Of a stretch of 47,040 bases of DNA, positions 36,493 to 46,300 are shown piece by piece. The notes under the pieces are model-generated. The model made no database searches. It worked only from the letters and a program-made list of their open reading frames with translations, and had not been told where the DNA came from. Positions within the stretch are counted from its first letter, which is position 1. The number at the start of each line of letters is the position of its first letter. Position numbers and translations under genes: made by a program. The stretch comes from Lachnoanaerobaculum orale (lineage in GTDB: Bacteria; Bacillota; Clostridia; Lachnospirales; Lachnospiraceae), in the NCBI RefSeq assembly GCF_003862485.1, contig NZ_RRCM01000002.1, positions 356,367-403,406 on the forward strand, read 5' to 3'.

Positions 36493-36510
36493 AAGGTTGT
36501 TAAAAACCTA
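36493..36510. promoter_or_regulatory. Palindromic operator copy 3, in the leader
   Basis: AAGGTT-GTTAAA-AACCTA, directly in front of the ribosome binding site (AAAGGAGGG) of the first gene and downstream of the expected transcription start. Confidence 0.75.
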
Positions 36511-36521
36511 AAAGGAGGGAT

Positions 36522-38240
36522 ATGGATATAACATATCTTAAAAGATTGGAAAAGCTTGATACATCGGGTATTTCAGAAGCTATAGACAGAGAACTTAGGG
36601 TAATATCAGGTGATAATAAATCAAGATATTCAACCATATTAGCGTATATATTGTACAGAGCGTCCAAAGATAACATTAAAGACCTTGACAGTATTGAATT
36701 GTTTGAGAGCAGCTGCGATGTAGACAGCAGTATAAAAATGGAGTTGGATTATTATTGTCATGATATATGGCCTGTATTAGACAGATTAAAGATATATGGA
36801 TTTGATGAAGATAATCTGCTTGCCTATCTGTTATTTAACAATGATTTGGAAGACAGTTTAAGAGAGACATCTACTCCTAGAGGAATATTAAAGCTTGCAG
36901 CTAAGATATTGGATGTACAGGAAAATGAGAGTGTATTGGAGCTTTGTTCAGGCAAAGGGAATTTCTTTGTTGAGCTTGCATTGCTGAGAGAGAATATAAA
37001 ATATACCGGTATAGAGCTTAGTATGGCAAATAACTTTATTGCAAATATAAGGGCATCAGTATTGGAAAGGGATATATCTTCGGTTTTGAGTGATGCCATG
37101 ACATACAAAGCGGAAAATAAGGCGGATAAGCTGTTTGCCAATTATCCTTTTTTGATTAACTTTCCGGATATGGAAAATATTGTAAAAGATATGGAAATGT
37201 TGCCTGATAATATAAAGAGAGCTTCCTCAGACTGGATATTTAACTTGAAATTGGTTGAGCAGATGAAATCAGGCGGAAAGGCTGTAGCTGTCATGACAAA
37301 CGGAACAACATGGAATTCTACAGACAAAAAAATAAGAGAATACTTTGTTAAAAGCGGATTTATAGAGGCAACCATTTTGCTACCACCAAAGTTGTTTCCG
37401 GGAATATCTGTTGCAACAACCCTTGTGATTTTCAGTCATGGCAACACTAATATTAAGATGATTGATGCCGGTGAGAATTTTACAAAAGAAGGAAGAAGGA
37501 ATGTATTATCGGATAATGACATATCAGATATACTGGATTTATTACAAAAAGATGGTAAGAACTCTATCACAATAAGTATAAAGGAGATTGCAGAAAATGA
37601 TTATATAATCAATGCAAGAAGATACTTGGAGAAAGCACCTGAGATTAAAGACGGTGTTGCTATTGCGAACATTGTAAAGAGTATAACAAGGGGAGCACAG
37701 CTGAGGGCATCAGATTTGGATGAAAACAAATCAGCTGAGCCTACAAACTACAGATATATTATGTTGTCAAATATAAATGACGGAGATATCTATTTTACAG
37801 ATAATCAGTACTTGAAGGATATACAGCCTAATTTAAAGAAGTTTTATGCAAGGAATAATTCAATCATTTTGACAAAGACGGGATCACCGGACTTTAAATC
37901 GGCAGTTGTACAGGTGGCAGAAGGTATAGAAATATTGGCTACAGGAAATATGTTTATTCTTGAAATAGATGAGACGAAAGCTGATCCATATTATGTGCAG
38001 GCACTTTTTGACAGTGAACTTGGAAGAGCCTTATTTAAAAGTATATATGTCGGCAGTGCAATCCCGACAATTTCTTTAGAAAAGCTGAAAAAACTTGAGA
38101 TTCCTTTGCCTTCGCTGGAGGAACAGAATATAATAGGGGAGAAGTATAAAGAGGAACTTGGGAGGATAGCCGACTTAAAAGAAAAGCTTTTGACCTCAAG
38201 AGAAAAACTGAAGCGAATTTACAATATAAAAACAATTTGA
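36522..38240 (+). CDS. Type I methylase-specificity fusion, altered motif IV
   Basis: A 572-residue protein with an N-6 adenine methylase-like region (about 85-340) and an HsdS-like target recognition region with C-terminal coiled coil (about 365-572; ending PLPSLEEQNIIGEKYKEELG). AdoMet motif: VLELCSGKGNFF (about 139-150). Motif IV, which should read (N/D)PP(Y/F), is NYPF at 207-210, so catalysis is doubtful. A second, standard HsdM with NPPF follows 35 bases later. It starts at ATG 36522 after AAAGGAGGG, first in the operon under three operators. It may be an inactive regulator or an accessory methylase; which one cannot be told from sequence. No helix-turn-helix is evident that would make it the repressor. 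Confidence 0.75.
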   Translation: MDITYLKRLEKLDTSGISEAIDRELRVISGDNKSRYSTILAYILYRASKDNIKDLDSIELFESSCDVDSSIKMELDYYCHDIWPVLDRLKIYGFDEDNLLAYLLFNNDLEDSLRETSTPRGILKLAAKILDVQENESVLELCSGKGNFFVELALLRENIKYTGIELSMANNFIANIRASVLERDISSVLSDAMTYKAENKADKLFANYPFLINFPDMENIVKDMEMLPDNIKRASSDWIFNLKLVEQMKSGGKAVAVMTNGTTWNSTDKKIREYFVKSGFIEATILLPPKLFPGISVATTLVIFSHGNTNIKMIDAGENFTKEGRRNVLSDNDISDILDLLQKDGKNSITISIKEIAENDYIINARRYLEKAPEIKDGVAIANIVKSITRGAQLRASDLDENKSAEPTNYRYIMLSNINDGDIYFTDNQYLKDIQPNLKKFYARNNSIILTKTGSPDFKSAVVQVAEGIEILATGNMFILEIDETKADPYYVQALFDSELGRALFKSIYVGSAIPTISLEKLKKLEIPLPSLEEQNIIGEKYKEELGRIADLKEKLLTSREKLKRIYNIKTI

Positions 38241-38275
38241 AATAAAAGTATTTTGTGAAAACAGAAAGGGAGATT

Positions 38276-39784
38276 ATGACAGGCGAATTAAAAAATAAAA
38301 TCGACGGATTGTGGGAGATATTCTGGACAGGAGGTATTACAAACCCTTTAGAAGTCGTGGAGCAGATGACATATCTTATGTTTATCAGAGATATTGACAG
38401 TGCAGACAATATAAGAGCAAAAGAAGCGGCAATGCTTGGATTACCTTTTAAGAGTATATTTGACGGTGAGGTGGAGATAGATGGACGTAAAGTGGAAGGC
38501 GAACAGCTGAAATGGTCTGTTTTCCATGATTTTCCTGCGCAAAGGATGTACAGTATAGTGCAGGAATGGGTTTTCCCTTTTATAAAAAATCTGCATGGTG
38601 ATAAAAAAAGTGCATACAGTAAATATATGAGTGATGCTATTTTTAAAGTAAATACACCTCTAATGCTTTCAAAGATAGTAGATGCTATGGATGAAATATA
38701 CGCAATAATGGATAAGGAGCAAAGTACCGATGTCAGAGGAGATGTATATGAGTATTTGCTTTCAAAACTTGAAAAATCAGGTGTAAACGGTCAGTTCAGG
38801 ACACCAAGGCATATTATAAAAATGATGGTAGAAATAACGGACCCACAGCCAAATGAGACTATATGTGATCCGGCGTGCGGTACCTCAGGATTTCTTGTAA
38901 TCAGTGGTGAGTACTTAAAAGAAAAATATAAAAAAGAAGTACTTATGGACAAAAAGAATAAAGAGCATTTTATGAACAGTATGTTCCATGGATTTGATAT
39001 GGATAGAACCATGCTTCGTATAGGTGCTATGAATATGATGACTCATGGTATCGAAAATCCCTGCATAGAATATAGGGATAGTTTATCCGATCAAAATCCT
39101 GATAAGGATAAGTATTCTCTTATACTTGCAAATCCTCCATTTAAGGGTAGCCTTGATGCTGATATAGTATCTACAGATCTATTGAAAATATGCAAGACTA
39201 AAAAAACCGAGCTATTGTTTTTGGCACTCTTTATAAGAATGTTGAAGATTGGAGGAAGATGTGCCTGCATAGTACCTGACGGTGTGCTTTTCGGTTCATC
39301 CAATGCTCATAAGGCTATAAGAAAAGAATTGATAGAAAATCAAAAGCTGGAAGCAGTAATATCTATGCCGTCCGGAGTCTTTAAGCCATATGCGGGAGTA
39401 TCTACAGGTATACTTATATTTACAAAGACCAATCATGGTGGAACAGATAATGTCTGGTTTTATGATATGACAGCGGACGGCAAGAGTCTGGATGATAAGA
39501 GAACTCCGATAGCAGATAATGATATACCGGATATCATAGCCAGATTCAAAAATCTTGACGGGGAAAAGGACAGAAAGCGTACAGATAAATCCTTCATGGT
39601 ACCTAAGAGTGAAATCATAGAAAAAGATTATGACTTGTCTATCAATAAATATAAGGAAGTGGAGTATGTCCCTGTAGAATATCCGCCGACATCTGAGATC
39701 TTGGATGAAATAGAGAAGCTGAACGAACAGATAATGGAAGAGACCAGAGTATTAAGAGAATTATTGAAAGGGACCTCAAATTGA
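38276..39784 (+). CDS. hsdM: Type I restriction-modification methylase subunit HsdM
   Basis: A 502-residue N-6 adenine methyltransferase subunit. The N-terminal HsdM helical domain starts GLWEIFWTGGITNPLEVVEQ. The AdoMet site is DPACGTSGFLV (about 198-208), and motif IV is ANPPF near 285-289. With HsdS it methylates adenines in a split recognition site, protecting host DNA. ATG 38276 chosen since AAAGGGAG lies just upstream; a GTG at 38255 does not have one. It is followed by hsdS after an 18-base gap. Confidence 0.93.
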   Translation: MTGELKNKIDGLWEIFWTGGITNPLEVVEQMTYLMFIRDIDSADNIRAKEAAMLGLPFKSIFDGEVEIDGRKVEGEQLKWSVFHDFPAQRMYSIVQEWVFPFIKNLHGDKKSAYSKYMSDAIFKVNTPLMLSKIVDAMDEIYAIMDKEQSTDVRGDVYEYLLSKLEKSGVNGQFRTPRHIIKMMVEITDPQPNETICDPACGTSGFLVISGEYLKEKYKKEVLMDKKNKEHFMNSMFHGFDMDRTMLRIGAMNMMTHGIENPCIEYRDSLSDQNPDKDKYSLILANPPFKGSLDADIVSTDLLKICKTKKTELLFLALFIRMLKIGGRCACIVPDGVLFGSSNAHKAIRKELIENQKLEAVISMPSGVFKPYAGVSTGILIFTKTNHGGTDNVWFYDMTADGKSLDDKRTPIADNDIPDIIARFKNLDGEKDRKRTDKSFMVPKSEIIEKDYDLSINKYKEVEYVPVEYPPTSEILDEIEKLNEQIMEETRVLRELLKGTSN

Positions 39785-39797
39785 GGTTTGTGTGGGA
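39781..39797 (+). repeat. Direct repeat at the 5' end of hsdS copy 1
   Basis: TTGAGGTTTGTGTGGGA; it matches 42093-42109 at 16 of 17 bases. Both copies stand just before the start codon of an hsdS gene. Confidence 0.8.
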
Positions 39798-39802
39798 AAA
39801 TA

Positions 39803-40987
39803 ATGACTGAAAAAGTTAAGTTAAATGAGATTACAGATATATATTTAGGGGTAACTCATACACCAGAGTATGTATTAGATGGTGTTCCTTTTTTGTCAGT
39901 TAAGGATATTAGTGGTGGAAAGATATGTTTTGATGAGTGTAAATTTATTTCTCAAAAAGAATATAATTCACTTTCTGAAGGTGCTAAGCCTAAGGTTGGT
40001 GATATGTTATTTTGTCGTGTAGGTACTATAGGAAAACCTATAATTATTCCGGAAGGAACACCTTTGTTTGGTTCATTTGTTAGTTTGGGGTATTTACGCA
40101 ATAAAGCCAAAGATAGATGTAATTTAAACTACTTGAGATATTGGATGTACTCTAATTCGTTTTGGAAGCAAGTTAATAAAAATGTTAAAGGTGCATCACA
40201 AGTAAATTTGAATACTGGTTGGCTTTCCAATTTTGAGATTAGATTGCCCGATTTTTCTGAACAGACATATATAGTATCTATACTTGATAAATGTAAGTTA
40301 ATAATTGAAAGAAGAGAAGAAGAACTAAAAAAGTTTGATAATCTCATTAGAGCCCGATTTGTTGAGATGTTTGGAGATTTGGTAGAGGGTGATAAGATTA
40401 AAACTAATAGACAGAAAATTGGTACTATTGCTTCTGTAACAAAATTGGCAGGATTTGAGTTTACTAAGTATATAAAATATAAAGATATAGGCTCAGGAGA
40501 TGATGTTATAATGCTTAGAGGTTTGAACTGTAAGAGAGGACAACTTATCTTAGATAATATAAAATGGATTGACAGAGAAACTTCTAATCTTTTACCCAGA
40601 TCAAAGCTTTATATTGGAGATATTCTCATAACATATGCTGGTACAATTGGTGATGTTGCTTTAGTCGATGAAGATAATAAATATCATCTTGCACCTAATG
40701 TCGGGAAAATCACCTTAGTGGATAAGTCAAAATACAATCCAGTTTTTTTAGTGCACCTTTTAATGTATACAAACGAATATATAATGTCATTTGCATCTAA
40801 AGTAGCACAGGCTTCAATCAATATGCAGAAGATTAGAGATTTTGAATACTATTTTCCAAATTATGAAGAACAAAAATATTTTGCTAATTTTGCTACACAC
40901 GTCAACAAATCAAAAGTTGAGGTGAAAAGGGCACTTGATGAAGCACAGCTATTATTTGATAGTCTTATGCAAAAGTACTTTGGATAG
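39803..40987 (+). CDS. hsdS: Type I specificity subunit HsdS (copy 1)
   Basis: A 394-residue specificity subunit with two target recognition domains (about 5-165 and 205-370) and two conserved helical parts. The central one has NLIRARFVEMFGDL near 180-193; the C-terminal one has VNKSKVEVKRALDEAQLLFD. Full length for the family. It chooses the two halves of the DNA target. The start is the ATG at 39803 with only a weak purine run (TGGGAAAA) upstream. It is strongly AT-rich like the second copy, unlike hsdM and hsdR, which suggests exchange of the gene by recombination. Confidence 0.9.
   Translation: MTEKVKLNEITDIYLGVTHTPEYVLDGVPFLSVKDISGGKICFDECKFISQKEYNSLSEGAKPKVGDMLFCRVGTIGKPIIIPEGTPLFGSFVSLGYLRNKAKDRCNLNYLRYWMYSNSFWKQVNKNVKGASQVNLNTGWLSNFEIRLPDFSEQTYIVSILDKCKLIIERREEELKKFDNLIRARFVEMFGDLVEGDKIKTNRQKIGTIASVTKLAGFEFTKYIKYKDIGSGDDVIMLRGLNCKRGQLILDNIKWIDRETSNLLPRSKLYIGDILITYAGTIGDVALVDEDNKYHLAPNVGKITLVDKSKYNPVFLVHLLMYTNEYIMSFASKVAQASINMQKIRDFEYYFPNYEEQKYFANFATHVNKSKVEVKRALDEAQLLFDSLMQKYFG
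40349..40377 (+). repeat. Direct repeat in the middle of hsdS copy 1
   Basis: A 29-base segment covering the conserved RARFVEMFG codons that matches 42667-42695 with a single mismatch. This is the natural crossover point for swapping one target recognition domain. Confidence 0.8.
40901..40915 (+). repeat. Direct repeat near the 3' end of hsdS copy 1
   Basis: GTCAACAAATCAAAA, identical to 43192-43206 in the second hsdS gene. Confidence 0.75.
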
Positions 40988-41112
40988 GAAATAAATAATA
41001 AAAAACTGGGATAAATGTATGAAAAAGCGTCTATATTTGAGTATAAACAAATCAGGATATGTAAAAAGTATTGGTTGGTGTAGGATGATGGTATATAAAG
41101 GAGTATACTGTC

Positions 41113-42081
41113 ATGGAAGAAAAAATTGTAATCATACTAAACGAAATGTCTGAGTATTTATCTATTTCACAGATGAAAAAGCTTCAGGAGGTTATCTTGA
41201 AAGCTTTTTCTGATAATGTGGCTACTAAGCAAAACATATCGAATGAAGATTTCTTGCAACTCTTCTTAGATGCAAAGAAAGTGGAAGGATGTTCTGAAAG
41301 AACTATACAGTATTATAAGGTAACTATAGAACACTTGCTAAAGAATAAAGATACACCTGTGAGAAGAGTGACTACAGAAGAGATGAGGGAGTATCTCTCT
41401 GACTATCAAAAGATAAATAATTGCAGTAATACTACTATTGACAATATAAGGAGAAATATTTCCAGTTTCTTTTCTTGGCTTGAAGAGGAGGACTATATTC
41501 TAAAAAGTCCTATGAAGCGTATACATAAAATAAAGACCAGAACTGTGGTGAAGAGTGTTATTTCAGATGAGAGTATAGAAAGACTTAGAGACAATTGTGA
41601 ATCAAAAAGAGATAAGGCGATAATTGACCTATTATATTCCACAGGTATTAGAGTAGGTGAGCTTGTGAATCTGAATATCAGTGATATAGATCTTGAAGGT
41701 CGTGAATGTGTAGTATATGGTAAGGGAAATAAAGAGAGAAAAGTATACTTTGATGCCAAAGCAAAGGTACACCTTATTGATTATATTGAGAGTAGAGATG
41801 ATGATAAGGAAGCCCTTTTTGTAACTTTGGATGCACCACATGACAGATTGAAAATAAGTGGAGTGGAGATTAGATTGAGAGAACTTGGCAGAAAGTTGAA
41901 TCTTGAAAAAATCCACCCGCATAAGTTCCGTAGGAGTATGGCAACAAGAGCCATAGATAAGGGAATGCCAATAGAACAAGTGCAAAAGATACTTGGTCAC
42001 TCTCAAATAGATACTACAATGCAATACGCCATGGTAAACCAAAATAATGTAAAGAATTCCCATCAAAGATATATTGCTTAA
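41113..42081 (+). CDS. Tyrosine recombinase between two hsdS genes
   Basis: A 322-residue integrase of the XerC/D-like type. The N-terminal SAM-like DNA-binding part covers about 45-145; the catalytic domain has the Arg in TGIRVGELVNL (about 180), Lys in GKGNKERKV, HxxR in HPHKFRR (about 269-274), the His in LGHS and the nucleophile Tyr in MQYAMV near 306. All catalytic residues look intact. AAGGAG lies before the ATG. Recombinases in this position of type I loci invert or exchange hsdS segments and so switch DNA methylation patterns. The 125-base gap upstream holds no gene. Confidence 0.92.
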   Translation: MEEKIVIILNEMSEYLSISQMKKLQEVILKAFSDNVATKQNISNEDFLQLFLDAKKVEGCSERTIQYYKVTIEHLLKNKDTPVRRVTTEEMREYLSDYQKINNCSNTTIDNIRRNISSFFSWLEEEDYILKSPMKRIHKIKTRTVVKSVISDESIERLRDNCESKRDKAIIDLLYSTGIRVGELVNLNISDIDLEGRECVVYGKGNKERKVYFDAKAKVHLIDYIESRDDDKEALFVTLDAPHDRLKISGVEIRLRELGRKLNLEKIHPHKFRRSMATRAIDKGMPIEQVQKILGHSQIDTTMQYAMVNQNNVKNSHQRYIA

Positions 42082-42092
42082 AATTTTGCAAC

Positions 42093-42109
42093 TTGAGGTT
42101 TGTGAGGGA
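42093..42109 (+). repeat. Direct repeat at the 5' end of hsdS copy 2
   Basis: TTGAGGTTTGTGAGGGA, one mismatch to 39781-39797. A weaker inverted relative (TTGAGGTTGCGAGG) lies on the minus strand at 43217-43230 in the 3' end of the second hsdS. Confidence 0.75.
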
Positions 42110-42117
42110 TGGTTTAG

Positions 42118-43263
42118 ATGCAGAAATTGTGGGAATATAAAAAGCTTGGGGATGTATGTACTGTAGAACGAGGGGGGTCTCCAAGACCAATTGACAAGTT
42201 TATTACGAATGACGAAAATGGTATAAACTGGATTAAGATTGGTGATACTTCAGATTCAATGTACATAACCTCAACAGCTCAAAGAATTATGAAAGAAGGA
42301 ATGAAGAAATCAAGGTATGTTAAGCCTGGAGATTTTTTATTATCAAATTCTATGAGTTTTGGACGCCCATATATATTAAAAATAGATGGGTGTATTCATG
42401 ATGGATGGCTTGTATTAAGAGATGAGGAAAAGGTGTTTGATAAACGATTCCTTTACTACTATTTAAGCTCCAAAAGTACGTATAAAAAGTTTGAAGCTAT
42501 GGCTGTTGGTGGAGTAGTAAACAATCTAAATAGTGAGATGGTAAGAAATACATATGTGCCAATACCTAACAAAGATGTGCAGTTAAAAATTGCAAATCAG
42601 TTTGATATGGTAAGAAGTATATTAGAGAGTAGAAAAAAAGAATTATTATTATTAGAAAATCTTGTCAGAGCCCGATTTGTAGAGATGTTTGGAGAAGGAT
42701 TAAAAGATGATGGAAAGTTTAAGCTAAAACCAATTTCGGAAATAGGACAGGTTGTTTCAGGCGCTACTCCGAAGACATCTAGGTATGAGTATTGGAATGG
42801 AGATAATGTATGGATTACTCCGGCAGAACTATCAGATGAATCTTTTGTAATCTATGATTCTGAACGTAAGTTAACTTATGAAGGAGTAGATAGTTGTGCG
42901 GTAACTTTACTTCCCGTAGGTACTGTTATTCTTTCAAGTAGAGCACCGATAGGTAAGGTGGCAATAGCAGGTGTGGAAATGTATTGTAATCAAGGGTTTA
43001 AAAACATAATTCCAAGAAATGTAGTTAGTTCTATTTACCTTTATGAGTTGCTAAAAATGGAAACAGAGTATTTGAAATCTCTTGGTAGAGGAGCAACATT
43101 TAAAGAAATATCTAAGCAAATTGTTGAAAATATAAGAGTAAAAGTGCCACCAATAGAGTTACAAAATCAATTTGCTACATTTGTAGCCCAAGTCAACAAA
43201 TCAAAATTGTTAGCCGCCTCGCAACCTCAAATCCATATATACAAAACCCTAACTTTGCTGTAA
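42118..43263 (+). CDS. hsdS: Type I specificity subunit HsdS (copy 2), changed C-terminus
   Basis: A 381-residue specificity subunit in the same direction as copy 1. It has two target recognition domains unlike those of copy 1, and the same central segment (NLVRARFVEMFGEG near 181-194). After VNKSK the tail diverges into LLAASQPQIHIYKTLTLL and stops, without the conserved C-terminal coil seen in copy 1. Since that coil contacts HsdM, this copy may be a silent or less active partner and act as a donor of recognition domains. The frame is open throughout. RBS is modest (GAGGGA, 9 bases before ATG). Confidence 0.85.
   Translation: MQKLWEYKKLGDVCTVERGGSPRPIDKFITNDENGINWIKIGDTSDSMYITSTAQRIMKEGMKKSRYVKPGDFLLSNSMSFGRPYILKIDGCIHDGWLVLRDEEKVFDKRFLYYYLSSKSTYKKFEAMAVGGVVNNLNSEMVRNTYVPIPNKDVQLKIANQFDMVRSILESRKKELLLLENLVRARFVEMFGEGLKDDGKFKLKPISEIGQVVSGATPKTSRYEYWNGDNVWITPAELSDESFVIYDSERKLTYEGVDSCAVTLLPVGTVILSSRAPIGKVAIAGVEMYCNQGFKNIIPRNVVSSIYLYELLKMETEYLKSLGRGATFKEISKQIVENIRVKVPPIELQNQFATFVAQVNKSKLLAASQPQIHIYKTLTLL
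42667..42695 (+). repeat. Direct repeat in the middle of hsdS copy 2
   Basis: 28 of 29 bases match 40349-40377, 2318 bases apart. Confidence 0.8.
43192..43206 (+). repeat. Direct repeat near the 3' end of hsdS copy 2
   Basis: GTCAACAAATCAAAA, identical to 40901-40915. The two genes lose all similarity a few bases after it, marking a possible recombination joint. Confidence 0.75.
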
Positions 43264-43388
43264 AATAGCCATAGTTAACGATTTCCTTAATATAAAGGGC
43301 CTTATACAAATAAAACCTTAAGAATATGCTCCTAAGTTGAGATATTCTCTATTAAATACTACTTACTAAAACTATGGGGAGGTTTGCC

Positions 43389-46300
43389 ATGGGCAACTTT
43401 GACTATTTGAAAGAGGAAAAGAGGTTTGATACCTTTTCAAATGTTGCTATTGCGGCAGAAAAAGTTTTATATATAGATCCGGGACTATGCGTGATGAATT
43501 GTCGCAGAGCGATGGAGTTTGCTATTAAATGGATGTATTCGGTGGATGCTTCATTGACTAAGCCGTATCAGGACAATCTGATCAGCTTGATGAATACTGA
43601 AGAATTCAAAGATATTATTGATGCGGATCTGTTTAAGCGTATGGATTTTATACGTAAGATAGGTAATGACGGTACTCACAATGCAAGGAAGGTAACTGAG
43701 GAGCAGGCAATGCTTTGTCTTGAAAACCTGCATATATTCTTTGATTTTGTGAGTTATTGCTATGCTGATAATTATGTTGAACAAAGTTTTGATAAATCAC
43801 TTTTGAAAAAAGAGGTAGAGCCGCCGAAGACACCGGAAATTTCCGATATAGATTTGGATAAGCTGATAGCAGAGAATGCATCACTTAAGGCTTCACTTAC
43901 AGAGCAGAGAGAAGAAAAGATTCAAAGCTATGTTACAAAGCCGCTTGAACTGTCGGAATATTCAACAAGAAAAATATACATTGACACTATGCTTGCAGAT
44001 GCAGGATGGAGAGAAGGCTCCGACTGGTTAAACGAGGTAAAGATAGAGGGATTGTCTAGCGATTCAGGTAACGGATTTGCGGACTATGTACTTTATGATG
44101 ATGCCCATAGACCGCTTGCTGTAGTAGAGGCTAAGCGTACATGTGTGGATGTTGTTGCAGGAAGAAAACAGGCAAACGACTATGCAGACGCTATCGAGAA
44201 AAAAACAGGAAGAAGGCCTTGTATTTTCCTTACAAACGGATTTGAGACAAGAATAATAGACGGTGAATACCCTGAAAGAAAGGTAGCAAACGTATATTCA
44301 AAAGAAGACTTGGAAAAGATGTTCAACTTAAGAAAGATGAGAACATCTCTTGAAAATGTCGTTATAGATAAGAATATTGCAGGTAGGTATTACCAGGAGG
44401 CCGCAATCAAGGCGGTATGTAATTCTTTTGACAAAAAACATCGCAGGAAAGCATTGCTTGTCATGGCTACAGGTTCAGGAAAGACAAGAACTGTAATAGA
44501 GTTGTGTCATGTACTTCTTGATGCAGGTTGGATTAAGAATATCTTATTCCTTGCGGACAGAACGTCTTTGGTAATTCAGGCAAAGAGAGCGTTTAGAAAT
44601 AATTATCCTGACCTTTCGGTAACAAATCTTTGCGAAGAAAAAGATAATTACAATGCTCACTGTGTTTTTTCTACATATCAGACAATGATGAATTGTATAG
44701 ATTCGGCCAAGGAAGAGGATAGAAAGATATTCACCTGCGGACATTTTGATCTTGTGATATGTGATGAGGCACATAGGTCTATATATAATAAATACAAGAA
44801 TATTTTTACATATTTTGATTCTCATCTTGTAGGACTTACAGCTACACCAAAAGACGACATTGATAAAAATACTTATGAAAGATTTGACCTGGAGCAGGGA
44901 GTTCCGACATATGGATATGAACTCTCACAGGCTGTAAAGGACGGATATCTGGTTGACTTTTTATCAGTTGAAACGAAGCTTAAGTTTATTGAGGAAGGAA
45001 TTGTGTATGAAAATCTTTCCGATGAAGATAAGAGTATATATGAGAATACTTTTGAGACGGAGGATGGTGAAATACCTGACTCAATAAGCTCATCGGCACT
45101 TAATGAGTGGATATTTAATGCAGATACTATTCGCAAAGTGCTTGATACATTTATGAAAACCGGAATCAAAATAGAATATGGACAAAAGATTGGAAAGAGT
45201 ATTATCTTTGCAAAAAACCATGCACATGCTGAAAAAATTCTTGAAATCTTCAATAAAGAGTATCCGCATCTAACCGGCTATGCGCAGGTTATTGACAACA
45301 GGATTAAGTTTGCACAGCGTATTATTGATGATTTTTCTGAAGCAAATAAATTGCCACAGATAGCTATTTCTGTAGATATGCTTGATACAGGTATTGATGT
45401 ACCTGAGGTTGTTAATCTTGTCTTCTTTAAGAAGGTAATGAGCTATGCAAAGTTCTGGCAGATGGTGGGTCGTGGTACAAGATTGTGTCCGGGGCTTATT
45501 GACGGAGTTGATAAGTCTAAATTTTATATATTTGATTTTTGTGGAAACTTTGAGTTCTTCAGAATCAATAAGAATAAGGGTAAAGTCTCTGCAAATGATA
45601 TTTCGATACAGAGTGCTATCTTTAATTTAAAGTTTGAGATAGCATACAGATTACAGGATTTGGACTATCAGAGCGATGAACTTAGATCATTCAGGAAAAG
45701 ACTTGTCGAAGAGATGGCAGCAAAGGTATCAGAGCTTTCAAGAGAAAGATTTGATGTAAAGCAACATTTAAAGTTTGTGGAATTATATTCTACGGAGGAA
45801 GGATATAAGGCACTGACATTTGAAGATACTGTGTTGATAAGAGAAGAACTTTCACCTCTTATTTTACCTGAAGATGATGAAATCAGTGCAGTGCGTTTTG
45901 ATGCATTGATGTATGGCATAGAGCTTGCATGCCTTGCAGGCAAATCATATAAGAGATTTGTTACCGATTTGAGGAAGAATGCGAAAAAACTTGCAAGTAT
46001 TGCTAATATTACAGAGATAAATGAGCAATCAGACCTTATAGAGGATATATTACATACTGACTACATTGAGGGCTGTGGAGTAAACGAGTTTGAGATAATA
46101 AGAGAAAAGCTCCGTGGACTTATGAAGTATATTCCAAAAGGAGGTATTATATATGATACCAACTTTACTGACGATATTATTTCTATAGAATGGAACGACT
46201 CGGATCTTGAAAGTGATTCATTGAAGAATTATCGTGCAAAGGCTGAATATTATATTAAAGAGCATCAGGACAATGAGGCTATAAAAAAGTTAAAATCCAA

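Noticed and set aside
43264-43388. AACCTTAA half-site in the gap before hsdR, as a fourth operator
   Set aside because: Only one arm is present with the proper sequence; the spacing of the other arm does not fit the 6-base rule.
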